Source: Bacillota bacterium | Lineage (GTDB): Bacteria; Bacillota; Clostridia; Christensenellales; UBA1242 | NCBI GenBank assembly: GCA_009787915.1 | Contig: WQSK01000002.1 | Span: 1-60,802, forward strand | Length of the DNA stretch: 60,802 nt | Reading direction: 5' to 3' | Shown: positions 40,612 through 48,863 of the stretch, piece after piece | How positions within the stretch are numbered: the first letter of the stretch is position 1 | Layout: every line of letters starts with the position of its first letter | Notes under the pieces: generated by a model | The model's input: the letters and a program-made list of their open reading frames with translations, nothing else | Database searches by the model: none | What the model was told of the DNA's origin: nothing | Program-made: the position numbers and the translations under genes

Positions 40612-40626
40612 GTTATATTATTTGTA
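40591..40626 (+). promoter_or_regulatory. Promoter of gene 40627, leaderless
   Basis: TTGACT 40591-40596 (in the pyk terminator loop), 17 nt, TGTTATATT with TATATT 40614-40619, 7 nt to ATG 40627. Confidence 0.75.
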
Positions 40627-41337
40627 ATGGATAATATTAAAGAACTTTTGACTTTGGCAGAGGGTCGTATCAGCACACAAGCCAAACTGAAAAACATTGA
40701 AAGAAACTTCAACTTGTTTTTGTCAAACTCGGATTTTCTCACAAAAAACCTGTGGGTATTGAACCAGTCCAACCCAGAACTCGGGAAACTTATGTATCAC
40801 CTTGGTTCGTTCGCGCCCCAAGTATATGCCCAGGGTTTAAGCGAAGCCTTTAAACGCAGCAACAAACCATATGACGCGCGCGTAGTCAAAGTGGTCGACG
40901 GAGATATTAACTTGCAAGAGGGCTACTACGACGAAATCCGCGGCCGATTAAAAGCGTCGAGAGAAAACGGGCGTGCAATATCTTTGTCAGAGAGTGTTTA
41001 TATTGGCAAAGAAAATCTAATTGGAACCATTAAAAACGGTGAGAGTGTTTTTACGAACTCTTATTTGGACGAAGAAGAATTGGACCGCGCAATTGATAAC
41101 CCTGCGACCCTTGAAACCCTAGACCGCCCTATCTTCCCGTTCGATGCCCAAGGCAGGGCTTGCTTGTTTGCATTTTTGAATGGGTATGATGTACCAACGA
41201 CATACAAAAACCACATATGCCCAAAAGTAAAAGTGCCAAATAGCCGTCTGCACAAAGATTTTATAAACTATGTCACCGCACGACAAGTTGACAAAAATAT
41301 AACCGACCTAGATATTGACAATTTTGATTTTTCGTGA
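40627..41337 (+). CDS. Unknown protein, paralogue 1 flanking the his operon (236 aa)
   Basis: MDNIKELLTLAEGRISTQAK, a helical N-half with GKLMYHLGSFAPQVYAQGL, and a C-half with NPATLETLDRPIFPFDAQGR. It shares these blocks with the protein at 44442-45149 (FMYKIGSFNAEKLAEYL; NDPATLMGIERRIYPF). Soluble, no known domain. It lies immediately upstream of the histidine leader, which has its own promoter. Confidence 0.7.
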   Translation: MDNIKELLTLAEGRISTQAKLKNIERNFNLFLSNSDFLTKNLWVLNQSNPELGKLMYHLGSFAPQVYAQGLSEAFKRSNKPYDARVVKVVDGDINLQEGYYDEIRGRLKASRENGRAISLSESVYIGKENLIGTIKNGESVFTNSYLDEEELDRAIDNPATLETLDRPIFPFDAQGRACLFAFLNGYDVPTTYKNHICPKVKVPNSRLHKDFINYVTARQVDKNITDLDIDNFDFS

Positions 41338-41349
41338 TATAATAATAAC
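41315..41349 (+). promoter_or_regulatory. Perfect-consensus promoter of the his leader operon
   Basis: TTGACA 41315-41320, 17 nt, TGATATAAT with TATAAT 41338-41343, then 6 nt to ATG 41350. It is the best match to the consensus in the window, at the 3' end of gene 40627. Confidence 0.85.
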
Positions 41350-41433
41350 ATGAACCAAAGTTGCAAATTCAAAGGAATTGGACTTCACCATCACCATGTG
41401 GGCAAAGCACCGCATGGTTTTATCTGTAACTAA
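41350..41433 (+). CDS. Histidine-rich leader peptide, 27 aa (leaderless)
   Basis: MNQSCKFKGIGLHHHHVGK then APHGFICN. Four consecutive His codons (CAC CAT CAC CAT, 41386-41397) and a fifth at 41413 make 5 of 27 codons histidine. The ATG is at the predicted transcription start. Position just before mutually exclusive hairpins and hisG marks it as the sensor of charged tRNA-His. Confidence 0.85.
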   Translation: MNQSCKFKGIGLHHHHVGKAPHGFICN

Positions 41434-41493
41434 TATTATTTAAAACGAACCATGTGAAACCGCTTTGCCGAAACACCGTGCAAGGCGGTTTTT
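41393..41493 (+). promoter_or_regulatory. Ribosome-mediated histidine attenuator
   Basis: Three alternative structures. Pause hairpin: ACCATG 41393-41398 pairs with CATGGT 41413-41418. Antiterminator: GGCAAAGC 41401-41408 with GCTTTGCC 41462-41469 plus CATGGTT 41413-41419 with AACCATG 41448-41454. Terminator: AACCGCTTTGC 41458-41468 with GCAAGGCGGTT 41480-41490, then TTTTT. Stalling at the His codons would mask the pause hairpin and favour antitermination. Confidence 0.85.
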
Positions 41494-41548
41494 AGTTGTC
41501 GCAACTTTTGGTTCAAAAAATAAATTAAAATTTAAGGAGAAAATAAAA

Positions 41549-42538
41549 ATGAATAATCTTGAAAAAATAAAAAGAGAAAGTAATAAGAAAACGTGCGGCG
41601 TCATATGCCCGCGACAAGAAAAAAAGTGCAAGACGAAATACGGTTTTGGATTCAATAGGGCATCCCTTTTGGATTTCGGTGTTATCGAAAAAGAACCGAA
41701 ATACTGTATTTCAACGGAGGACGGAGCCGAAATAATGGATGCATGGAATGTAAAAGGGCGAAAACCTCTTAGCCCCGAAGAACTTGACGAGGTGGTTTTG
41801 AAAAACAGGAAACTTACCCCAGAGTACATGATGAAGATAAAATACGGGGCAAGACTCTCCGTTGCCCTCCCAAGCGGAATAATGATAGGGAGAGCATATG
41901 AACTATTTGCAAGGGCAGGACTTAGGAGTCGCGATTTTGAAGAAAAGTTCGACGATAAAACCTATGAATACCAAGGTCCCGAAGCGGTTTTCAATGTAAC
42001 AAAACCAAGCGACGTACCCCAAGCAATCGACGGAGGCTATGACGACTTTGGTATCTGTGGATTCGATTCAAAACGCGAATACGAACTCTCGAACATCACC
42101 CCAAGCGGTGCTATGGCGGGTCGTGGATTTGTATCGGATTTTATACCCGACTTGGGACTTTGCAACATGACGTTTAAGGTCTGTGGTCTGCCTGAAAATA
42201 AAAAGAAATTCGCCGAACGCCTCAAAAACGGTCTGCCAATCGTCGTTGCAACCGCATACCCCGCGATTGCAATGGACTATTTGTCCAAAAAATACCCGAA
42301 CGCAAGATTCGACATCCGAACATTAAACGGCAAAGTCGAGAGTGCACCCGCCCGATACGGCGACGATGCAATTTTTGAAATTGTCGGCACAGGCGCGGCA
42401 CTTGAAGCCAACAGACTTGAGGTCTATAGCAACGCTATGGACAACCCAACACGGCTCTTGTTATCACGTGTAGCAATCCGAAAAGACCCACGTATAATGC
42501 AAGTTGCCGAGAAGATTAAAGAACAGGTGCTTTCATGA
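41549..42538 (+). CDS. hisG: ATP phosphoribosyltransferase-like HisG with N-terminal Cys-rich extension
   Basis: 329 aa. From residue about 70 it follows HisG: RLSVALPSGIMIGRAYELFA, KPSDVPQAIDGGYDDFGICG, VVATAYPAIAMDYL, LNGKVESAPARYGDDAI and VGTGAALEANRLEV (the PRPP-binding element). The ACT domain is absent. The first 70 residues contain CGVICPRQEKKC and look like an added module. HisG catalyses the first step of histidine synthesis. A Shine-Dalgarno (AAGGAG) lies before ATG 41549. ATGA overlaps the next gene. Confidence 0.85.
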   Translation: MNNLEKIKRESNKKTCGVICPRQEKKCKTKYGFGFNRASLLDFGVIEKEPKYCISTEDGAEIMDAWNVKGRKPLSPEELDEVVLKNRKLTPEYMMKIKYGARLSVALPSGIMIGRAYELFARAGLRSRDFEEKFDDKTYEYQGPEAVFNVTKPSDVPQAIDGGYDDFGICGFDSKREYELSNITPSGAMAGRGFVSDFIPDLGLCNMTFKVCGLPENKKKFAERLKNGLPIVVATAYPAIAMDYLSKKYPNARFDIRTLNGKVESAPARYGDDAIFEIVGTGAALEANRLEVYSNAMDNPTRLLLSRVAIRKDPRIMQVAEKIKEQVLS

Positions 42539-43848
42539 AAAAGTTTGAATTATACTGCCTCGGCGGAAACGAAACCGCGATTATAACGAAGAATTTGCCA
42601 GATGCAGAAGCCCTTGTTTTATCAAAACAAATCATGCGCGAAAACCCCGAAGTCGAACAAGTCGCCATTATAGAGTCCGTGAAAAACAATGTTTGTAATT
42701 TCCGAATGACAGGGGGCGAGTTTTGCGGCAACGCAGTCCGCGCGGTTGCCGAGTTCATGAGGCGGAACTTTGGTTTTTCAAAATCGAAAATCATTATAAA
42801 CGGCATTGAAATCGAGGGCGAGAGCAATGGGCGGACAAGCACCATAACCCTGCCCAAGAAAAGTTTGTTGCGCGAGGTCAAAACCCTAGGCGGTCGGACC
42901 TATGTTGTGATGAACGGAATCACACACGTTGTTGTGGATGGTCGGGGCGATGAAGTTTTGGCTCGTAAAATCAAAGACGACGCAACCGCCCGCGGAATCA
43001 CAAATGACGCGTTTGGCGTAATGTTTTTGGACGGAAACAAAATCAACCCATTTGTCTGGGTGGAAAAAGCCCAAACCTTTTTCAACGAAACCGCATGCTT
43101 AAGCGGGAGTATCGCGGTGTCTATCTTTTTGAACCAAACAAAAATTATCCAACCAACTAATGAAACCTACACAATTGAAATCACCGACACGAAAATAACG
43201 GCAGGTGGCAAAGTTGCCTTCATAGACAAAGAAACCACGACCAAGTTGGAGCAAGGTTTTGTTAAATACGCCGACCTTGTAGGCATCAAAAAATGCAATC
43301 CGAAAACGGACAAAGAGGCTTTGGTGACTTTTGGTGATGTGCTTGTGCGTGAAAGTGTTTTTCAAAAACTTGGCATGGTAGACAAAAATTTGAAGGCCAT
43401 TAACCCAAATTTGGAATTGGTTGTTGTCGAGGGCTGGCGACCCATGAAAGTCCAAGAGGCAAAATTCAACGAAATCCGCGAGCAACTTAAATTCAAATAT
43501 ACCGACGAGCAGGAACTACTCGAAGCCGTGCACCGCCTTATCGCTGTGCCAAGCGTTTGTGGGCACCCAACGGGCGGAGCCGTAGACGTGACAATCCGCG
43601 ACACGATAACGGGGGAACTTTTGGATTTCGGCACACCGATTCACGACTTATCTACAAAAGACGTTTATACATTCTCGCCACGGTTTGATGAAAACTCTGT
43701 CGGGCGCAAAAATCGTGAACTCCTGCGCCGTGCCATGGTGGAACAAAACTTTGCCCCGTTTGATGGCGAGTGGTGGCACTTTTCATACGGCGACAAAGAA
43801 TGGGCCGTGTACTATGGTCTTGAACAATTTTTGTATGGCGCACGTTAA
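42535..43848 (+). CDS. Fusion of DapF/CntK-fold racemase and VanX-like D,D-dipeptidase
   Basis: 437 aa. Residues 1-230 resemble PLP-independent racemases of the DapF fold: GGEFCGNAVRAVAEF (first Cys) and NETACLSGSIAVSIF (second Cys), as in DapF and the histidine racemase CntK. Residues 245-437 are VanX-like: VVEGWRPMKVQEAKF, GHPTGGAVDVTI and GEWWHFSYG supply the Arg, zinc His/Asp, and catalytic Glu-His. It overlaps hisG by 4 nt. It may salvage D-amino-acid dipeptides or convert D/L-His under histidine control. Domain identity is firm; the substrate is inferred. Confidence 0.8.
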   Translation: MKKFELYCLGGNETAIITKNLPDAEALVLSKQIMRENPEVEQVAIIESVKNNVCNFRMTGGEFCGNAVRAVAEFMRRNFGFSKSKIIINGIEIEGESNGRTSTITLPKKSLLREVKTLGGRTYVVMNGITHVVVDGRGDEVLARKIKDDATARGITNDAFGVMFLDGNKINPFVWVEKAQTFFNETACLSGSIAVSIFLNQTKIIQPTNETYTIEITDTKITAGGKVAFIDKETTTKLEQGFVKYADLVGIKKCNPKTDKEALVTFGDVLVRESVFQKLGMVDKNLKAINPNLELVVVEGWRPMKVQEAKFNEIREQLKFKYTDEQELLEAVHRLIAVPSVCGHPTGGAVDVTIRDTITGELLDFGTPIHDLSTKDVYTFSPRFDENSVGRKNRELLRRAMVEQNFAPFDGEWWHFSYGDKEWAVYYGLEQFLYGAR

Positions 43849-43868
43849 GAACTGTGGTATATTTATTT

Positions 43869-44399
43869 GTGCAAATAATCGGAGTTACGGGTTTAAGCGG
43901 AAGCGGCAAGACCACATGGTGTGCAAAACAAAATGGCGAGCACATCGAGGTGGACCGTTTTGTGTATGCGGTTTTGGACGAGGCCGACTTTATCGACGCC
44001 GTTGTGAAATTGCTGGGTACTGATATCTTTGTTGTGAAAGGCAAAACGGACAAACGGAAACTTGGAGAGATTGTTTTTGCGTCTGACGCGGACACGATTT
44101 TTCAGTATAACAAACTCGTTTGGAATTTTGTAGAACCAAGGATGCACACGGCGATTGCTTCGGCACGCAAAACAGGCAGGGATATTTTTATTGACTATCT
44201 TTTTTTGACGCACCCGCTGGCAGGGCTTTGGGAACTTTGCACGAAAAAAGTCCTAATCACGCGCGACGACAACAAGCGGTTAATGGCAGTAGCAAAACGC
44301 GATGGAGCCACTGTTGATTATATCCGCGCCCGTGACACTGCATTCCCGTTTACATTCAACGAAAAAGAATTTGATACTGTAATTCGGGTTGATGTATAG
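43869..44399 (+). CDS. CoaE-like P-loop kinase, 176 aa
   Basis: GTG 43869 gives IIGVTGLSGSGKTTWCAKQN. A Walker A and a WNFVEPRMHTAI/YLFLTHPLAGLWELC pattern resemble dephospho-CoA kinase, but the CoA-binding features are weak. TGGTATATT (-10) lies 5 nt before GTG. It may belong to the his operon or be independent. Confidence 0.6.
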   Translation: MQIIGVTGLSGSGKTTWCAKQNGEHIEVDRFVYAVLDEADFIDAVVKLLGTDIFVVKGKTDKRKLGEIVFASDADTIFQYNKLVWNFVEPRMHTAIASARKTGRDIFIDYLFLTHPLAGLWELCTKKVLITRDDNKRLMAVAKRDGATVDYIRARDTAFPFTFNEKEFDTVIRVDV

Positions 44400-44405
44400 T
44401 GCCTA

Positions 44406-44441
44406 TTGACAAAGCATCTAAAAAGTGATACATTATAATTG
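44406..44441 (+). promoter_or_regulatory. Promoter of gene 44442, leaderless
   Basis: TTGACA 44406-44411, 17 nt, TGATACATT with TACATT 44429-44434, 7 nt to ATG 44442. Confidence 0.7.
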
Positions 44442-45149
44442 ATGAGCAATATTAATAAAGAAATATTTGAAACGGCAAAAGCCCATTTCAATGCGCAAGC
44501 CGAGCAAATACGGCTAAGTAAAGCGTTGTATTTTGCAATCGATGCACGAAAGGACAAAGCCCTCTTTAACATGCCTTTGGCAGAATTAAAGGCAAAAGAC
44601 CCTGAACTCGCACAATTTATGTACAAAATTGGTTCTTTTAATGCAGAAAAATTGGCGGAATATTTGAACGAGTCCTTTGACATCTATTTCAAGAACGACA
44701 ACTTTAAATTTTCTGCGACCACAAAGCGCACTGTAAACGACATAACTTTGTGTGAGGATAACTTTGACAAAATAGTCGAATTACTGAAAAAGGAAAACCC
44801 AAAAAAAAGAAACCCAGGATTGTATGACTATGTACCAGTTTGGGGTCACGAAAGGCATTTAGGCGACATTTATAATGGGCAATATACTTTTGGTTCGTCG
44901 TTTATAACAGAAGAACAAAAGCAAATGGCGATAAACGACCCTGCGACTCTTATGGGGATTGAAAGGCGTATCTATCCATTTAGCGATGTAAAGGCTGAAC
45001 ACTCTCTGTACTCACTTCTCGCGGGGCATACTGCATGGATGGAGGTAACGTCGCCCAACCGCGACAGGACTATAGAAAAAGTATTCGGTAGATGTGTTCC
45101 ATACGTAGTCGGAAGAAATATACAAGAACTTGGCGATGATTTTGTTTAA
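44442..45149 (+). CDS. Unknown protein, paralogue 2 flanking the his operon (235 aa)
   Basis: Shares the GSF and NDPATLMGIERRIYPF blocks with the protein at 40627 and has a similar length and layout, so the two come from a duplication around the histidine locus. Soluble helical N-terminus (MSNINKEIFETAKAHFNAQA). No known domain. Convergent overlap of 4 nt with the lipoprotein at 45146. Confidence 0.7.
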   Translation: MSNINKEIFETAKAHFNAQAEQIRLSKALYFAIDARKDKALFNMPLAELKAKDPELAQFMYKIGSFNAEKLAEYLNESFDIYFKNDNFKFSATTKRTVNDITLCEDNFDKIVELLKKENPKKRNPGLYDYVPVWGHERHLGDIYNGQYTFGSSFITEEQKQMAINDPATLMGIERRIYPFSDVKAEHSLYSLLAGHTAWMEVTSPNRDRTIEKVFGRCVPYVVGRNIQELGDDFV

Positions 45150-45910
45150 CCCTCAATAGACGGTGCTTTTTTCTGTCTTGTTTTTAGGATAACCAAAACA
45201 ATCCCCATGAAAATCGCGGTAGCAATAAGCCCCAACCCGTACCAAAGCGGTTGATTTGCAAACCTGTCGATTATGACTATGTAAGGAGGAGCCGTGTCGT
45301 ACCCAATTGTGTTTCCGCGAAAAAAATAACTGTGGAAAACAATCAGGTTGTCATGGCGATATGCAGAGGGAACACTTGAACGGCGTGTTGTTGATTCAAA
45401 CACAAAAAAGTACTGTTTGTAATTCGCAGAAGCAAATGTGAATAACTCCCGCGCACGGGCTTCAATTGCGTTTATACGCGCACGTGTGTCATGTTCCTCA
45501 TCAAGTCTTTCAAGTAGTACCCACGGGTTTTCAAAACTGAGTTCTCTGTCAACAAAAAATGCACTCTCGGTAATGGTGCGGTTCACGCCAACTGGGCGTT
45601 CGATTTCGGGAACTTTGTTCCAATCAAAAAATGCGGTGAAACTGTTAAAGTACAACTCGACTTGCAAAATTCCCTGGCTTGCCGATACATAGGCGTACAT
45701 ATCGTAATCGCCAATCATCTCGGTGATAGTTGTGTCTAGGGCATCAAGCGCATCGGCAGGCACGGTTTCGCTTGCCAAAGAATACCTCATTAACAAAATT
45801 ACATCCCAGTTATCGGGGAAGTGAATCATGTCGTGTTGGGGTTGTCTTGAACAACCCGTGGCAAAGACCGCCACGAACAACACAATTGAAATTACACAAA
45901 GTTTTTTCAT
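45146..45910 (-). CDS. Lipoprotein with C-terminal transmembrane helix
   Basis: 254 aa. Lipobox ...AVFATGCS near residues 14-21 (Cys20), an extracytoplasmic domain rich in Arg/Asp/Phe, and a C-terminal hydrophobic helix (YGLGLIATAIFMGIVLVILK). Function unknown. TATAGA on the minus strand lies 6 nt before the ATG. Confidence 0.7.
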   Translation of the reverse strand: MKKLCVISIVLFVAVFATGCSRQPQHDMIHFPDNWDVILLMRYSLASETVPADALDALDTTITEMIGDYDMYAYVSASQGILQVELYFNSFTAFFDWNKVPEIERPVGVNRTITESAFFVDRELSFENPWVLLERLDEEHDTRARINAIEARARELFTFASANYKQYFFVFESTTRRSSVPSAYRHDNLIVFHSYFFRGNTIGYDTAPPYIVIIDRFANQPLWYGLGLIATAIFMGIVLVILKTRQKKAPSIEG

Positions 45911-45991
45911 CTACTATCTATATTATTGCAAAGGGGCTTTAAAGTCTATATGTTTTCGCACACTTTTAGAACAACCTGCGTATTCTGACTT

Positions 45992-46372
45992 ATGTTAAAT
46001 AATAACTGCACACCAATCACACATACGATAGTCGCGGGAGATACACTTTGGAGCCTTGCAATCCGCTATAACACAACCGTTGAAAAATTACTTGAACTAA
46101 ACCCAGGTGTCGAGGTCTATAACCTTGAAATCGGTTCACAACTTGTTGTTTCAGAATGCACTCACCCAACACACCCACCTGTAACACCTGTTCCGCCAAT
46201 CGGGGAAGTCCCAAACCGCCCATGCCACGGCAACAACCACACAGAGCATTTCCGCAAAATGTTTGAAATGCAACTTTGTTGGCTTGCCGACCAATACGGT
46301 ATGGACGAAGTCCGCAAAATTGTAAGAAGCCTTTCCCACGCTTGGGAAGGTAACAGAAACCCTTGCCGTTAA
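45992..46372 (+). CDS. LysM-domain protein, 126 aa
   Basis: LysM repeat HTIVAGDTLWSLAIRYNTTV, ELNPGVEVYNLEIGSQLVVS at the N-terminus, with a Pro/Thr linker (HPTHPPVTPVPPIGEVP) and a helical tail with two Cys. LysM binds peptidoglycan or chitin. No signal peptide is visible, as in some spore-coat or spore-associated LysM proteins. Promoter TATTCT (45981-45986), 5 nt before ATG. Confidence 0.82.
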   Translation: MLNNNCTPITHTIVAGDTLWSLAIRYNTTVEKLLELNPGVEVYNLEIGSQLVVSECTHPTHPPVTPVPPIGEVPNRPCHGNNHTEHFRKMFEMQLCWLADQYGMDEVRKIVRSLSHAWEGNRNPCR

Positions 46373-47241
46373 TTGTCGGAAGGTTTTGATTTTTTCACAC
46401 GGGTCACATCATCCGTTTGAACCTCTGCATTTGCACAACATGGCCCGACCGCTTTGGTTGGGCTTTGTTGTTCTGGCATACGGAACACATCTCTGATAGG
46501 CGATGTGTATTTTCTAAAGAACTTAAGCAACGTTTTGTGGTAAAGCACCAACAATACCAAGTTAATAACCATAACGTTCACCAGCAATATAAGTTCAAAG
46601 ATTGTTGCGTGGTCAAGTATCATAGGTATAAGGAAGTTGTATGCGATAAGGAGCAACACCTCGAATGGGCGGAACACCATTACGATAAGCATGAATTGCC
46701 AAAACCGCATCTTTGACGCACCGCAAATAAGGCAAATCAAATCTGTTGGCATAAATGGGATAAGGAACAACCAAGGTACGGCGTTTGTACCTTTTGTACC
46801 AACCCAATCAAGACGTCGTTCAATATTTTCTTTTCCAAAAAGCCAAAACATCAAATTACGTCCGCCAAACCGACCTACCATATAAAGGGCAATAGATGCG
46901 AGTATAACCGAGATAGACCCAACCGCCAAAGTAATCCAAAAGTTCCCGCCAAACAATAAAAACCCTGCGGTTATGAACAGTGTTGTGTTTCCTGGGATAA
47001 AACTTAGGAACACCGCCTGTACTATGAACAAAACAATGTAAACCACATAGAGCCAGAACCCAAACCCAGAGAGGGTTTCTTCCATAGCCTCGGGGTTCAT
47101 AAGCCCCAGTGCATCAAACAGGAAAAACCCGCCGACGCTTATCCCCGCAATCACGGCAATCGCACCAAGGAGTTTATAAAACTTTGGGCTCTTAAACATT
47201 CTTCCCATGTTATAAAAAAATGCATGTATCATATCTTTCAT
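46369..47241 (-). CDS. VTT-domain (SNARE-associated/DedA-like) membrane protein
   Basis: 290 aa with about six hydrophobic helices, including FIPGNTTLFITAGFLLFGGN and GASKMRFWQFMLIVMVFRPF. This is the TVP38/TMEM64 family of membrane lipid scramblase-like proteins. The C-terminal cytoplasmic tail contains Cys pairs. Overlaps the LysM gene by 4 nt (convergent). Confidence 0.8.
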   Translation of the reverse strand: MKDMIHAFFYNMGRMFKSPKFYKLLGAIAVIAGISVGGFFLFDALGLMNPEAMEETLSGFGFWLYVVYIVLFIVQAVFLSFIPGNTTLFITAGFLLFGGNFWITLAVGSISVILASIALYMVGRFGGRNLMFWLFGKENIERRLDWVGTKGTNAVPWLFLIPFMPTDLICLICGASKMRFWQFMLIVMVFRPFEVLLLIAYNFLIPMILDHATIFELILLVNVMVINLVLLVLYHKTLLKFFRKYTSPIRDVFRMPEQQSPTKAVGPCCANAEVQTDDVTRVKKSKPSDN

Positions 47242-47253
47242 ATATATGTATCC

Positions 47254-48126
47254 TTATCTCCCCCAAAGCCACCTAAACGAAATATAATGCCAAAGTGTAT
47301 CAAAAAACCAATTCGTCGCGGTTTGGTTTGGTATTTTTTCTTGGACAACACCTGATAAAATAGATGTTGGCTGTGGACCAAAGTACGCGCTGTCGATACT
47401 CATTTGTGAGAGTTCTGCTGCTGTACCTCTGCCTCCTCTGTGGTCGCCCAAATAAAACATATAGCCCTGTGGTATGTACATCTCAAAGCGTTCGCGCTCG
47501 TAATTCCAACGGCGAAAGTATTCACCATCCTCCGTTGTGCGATTGAACCCAGGGTTATTGTGAATATCGCGGAATCGGTATGTCACAGAGAAACTAAATG
47601 GCGGTATCCCTGTTTGCTGATAAGTCCAAAAGTCATTAAAATAATGTGTCGAGTTATGATGCACGTTGTTTCCAAAAAGGTATGTAAAGCCAGGGTGGTT
47701 GTTATCGTGTTCTACACCGTCAACGGTAATAATGAAACGACCTTCATAAAGACATCGTTCAAAATGAACCCACTCGCCATCTATGGCAACGAGTCTTTTT
47801 ATGTGCAAGACCGTTTCCCCTGTTGTAAGTGTGTGCCTCACAACAATAATGTCACCGCGCTCTGGAGAACGAAAACGGTTTACCAAAACGGAATCTGTGT
47901 TTGCCCCGCTTGCGTTAAGCGACATCATCATGCTTTGTCCTGTAACGGCCGCCAAAAAGAAAATTATTGTAAACGTGACAAGTCCAACACCAACAAGGGC
48001 GGAAACCCCAAAAATGCTGGAGGCAACTATGGTTAAAATTCGCCCCCGACGGGTGCCCTCTTTTAAATCACGCCCGTGGTGCTCGGCACTGTATTCTTGT
48101 GATACAAAACCCCGTTTTCTTGCCAT
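47254..48126 (-). CDS. lepB: Signal peptidase I (S26), long form
   Basis: 290 aa. ATG 48126. A membrane helix (residues 32-58) then the catalytic Ser in GQSMMMSLN, GDIIVVRHTLTTGETVLHIK with the Lys general base in HIKRLVAIDGE, and a late MFYLGDHRGGRG. A roughly 90-residue insertion between conserved boxes makes it longer than most. Divergent from an SDR gene with overlapping -10 boxes. Confidence 0.85.
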   Translation of the reverse strand: MARKRGFVSQEYSAEHHGRDLKEGTRRGRILTIVASSIFGVSALVGVGLVTFTIIFFLAAVTGQSMMMSLNASGANTDSVLVNRFRSPERGDIIVVRHTLTTGETVLHIKRLVAIDGEWVHFERCLYEGRFIITVDGVEHDNNHPGFTYLFGNNVHHNSTHYFNDFWTYQQTGIPPFSFSVTYRFRDIHNNPGFNRTTEDGEYFRRWNYERERFEMYIPQGYMFYLGDHRGGRGTAAELSQMSIDSAYFGPQPTSILSGVVQEKIPNQTATNWFFDTLWHYISFRWLWGR

Positions 48127-48154
48127 ATTAAAAAGTATCATATATAATATTGCT
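48120..48154 (+). promoter_or_regulatory. SDR promoter, leaderless
   Basis: TTGCCA 48120-48125, 17 nt, TATAAT 48143-48148, 6 nt to ATG 48155. The -35 overlaps the divergent signal peptidase start. Confidence 0.7.
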
Positions 48155-48844
48155 ATGTCAAAAACAATTATCATCACAGGTGCAAGTGACGGACTTGGGA
48201 AAGCACTCGCACAATTGTGCATTAAAAACAAGTTTGGGGTTATTAACATAAGCCGAACGCCTTGTACCATAAAAGGTGTTGAGAATATATCTTGTGACTT
48301 GTCAAACGAAGACGACCTTTTAAAAACCATAGAAATTATCAAAACCAAGTATTCAGACTTTTCGGTTCTTGTAAATAACGCCGCGATTGTTGGACATTCG
48401 GAAATAAACAAACTGGATTTTTCTAAACTTGAAAAGACTTTTAAAATAAATACAATAGCACCATTATTTTTGGTGTCTAAACTTTTTGACCTGATAGTAA
48501 AAAACCAAGCAGATATCATAAACGTCGGAACTACACATAGCCAACATGCACATCCTGGTATGGAAGGGCAACTTGCGTATGTATCAAGCAAGTATGGGCT
48601 TCGCGGGGGAAGTTACAACATTGCGAAAGAACTTAAAGAAACAAAGAGCCGAATGATTCACGTCCACCTGGGTGGTTTTCAATCAAAAATGCACGAGAAA
48701 GATTATGGCAACGTGATGCAAGACCCACAAAACTGGATGACCCCAAGCGACATTGCCGAGATACTTTTGTATCTTGTTGGTTTACCAAAACAAATTGAGA
48801 TAAGCGAAATAACTATTAACAGAAAAACTAGACGTATGATATAG
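48155..48844 (+). CDS. Short-chain dehydrogenase/reductase
   Basis: 229 aa. IIITGASDGLGKALAQLCIK (Rossmann GxxxGxG), NNAAIVGHSE, then YVSSKYGLRGG with the catalytic Tyr-xxx-Lys. Substrate unknown. ATG 48155 is defined by the promoter; the longer open frame from 47783 is an extension through the signal peptidase gene's opposite strand. Confidence 0.85.
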   Translation: MSKTIIITGASDGLGKALAQLCIKNKFGVINISRTPCTIKGVENISCDLSNEDDLLKTIEIIKTKYSDFSVLVNNAAIVGHSEINKLDFSKLEKTFKINTIAPLFLVSKLFDLIVKNQADIINVGTTHSQHAHPGMEGQLAYVSSKYGLRGGSYNIAKELKETKSRMIHVHLGGFQSKMHEKDYGNVMQDPQNWMTPSDIAEILLYLVGLPKQIEISEITINRKTRRMI

Positions 48845-48863
48845 TTTGTGCTATTTTATGTTC

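Noticed and set aside
41386..41397. A CACCATCACCAT run looks like part of a vector His-tag.
   Set aside because: It is embedded in a leader ORF with matched attenuator stems, consensus promoter and native flanks; no vector sequence adjoins.
47783..48154. Long N-terminal extension of the SDR gene.
   Set aside because: It overlaps the signal peptidase on the other strand and bypasses a consensus promoter with ATG 48155 at the expected distance.
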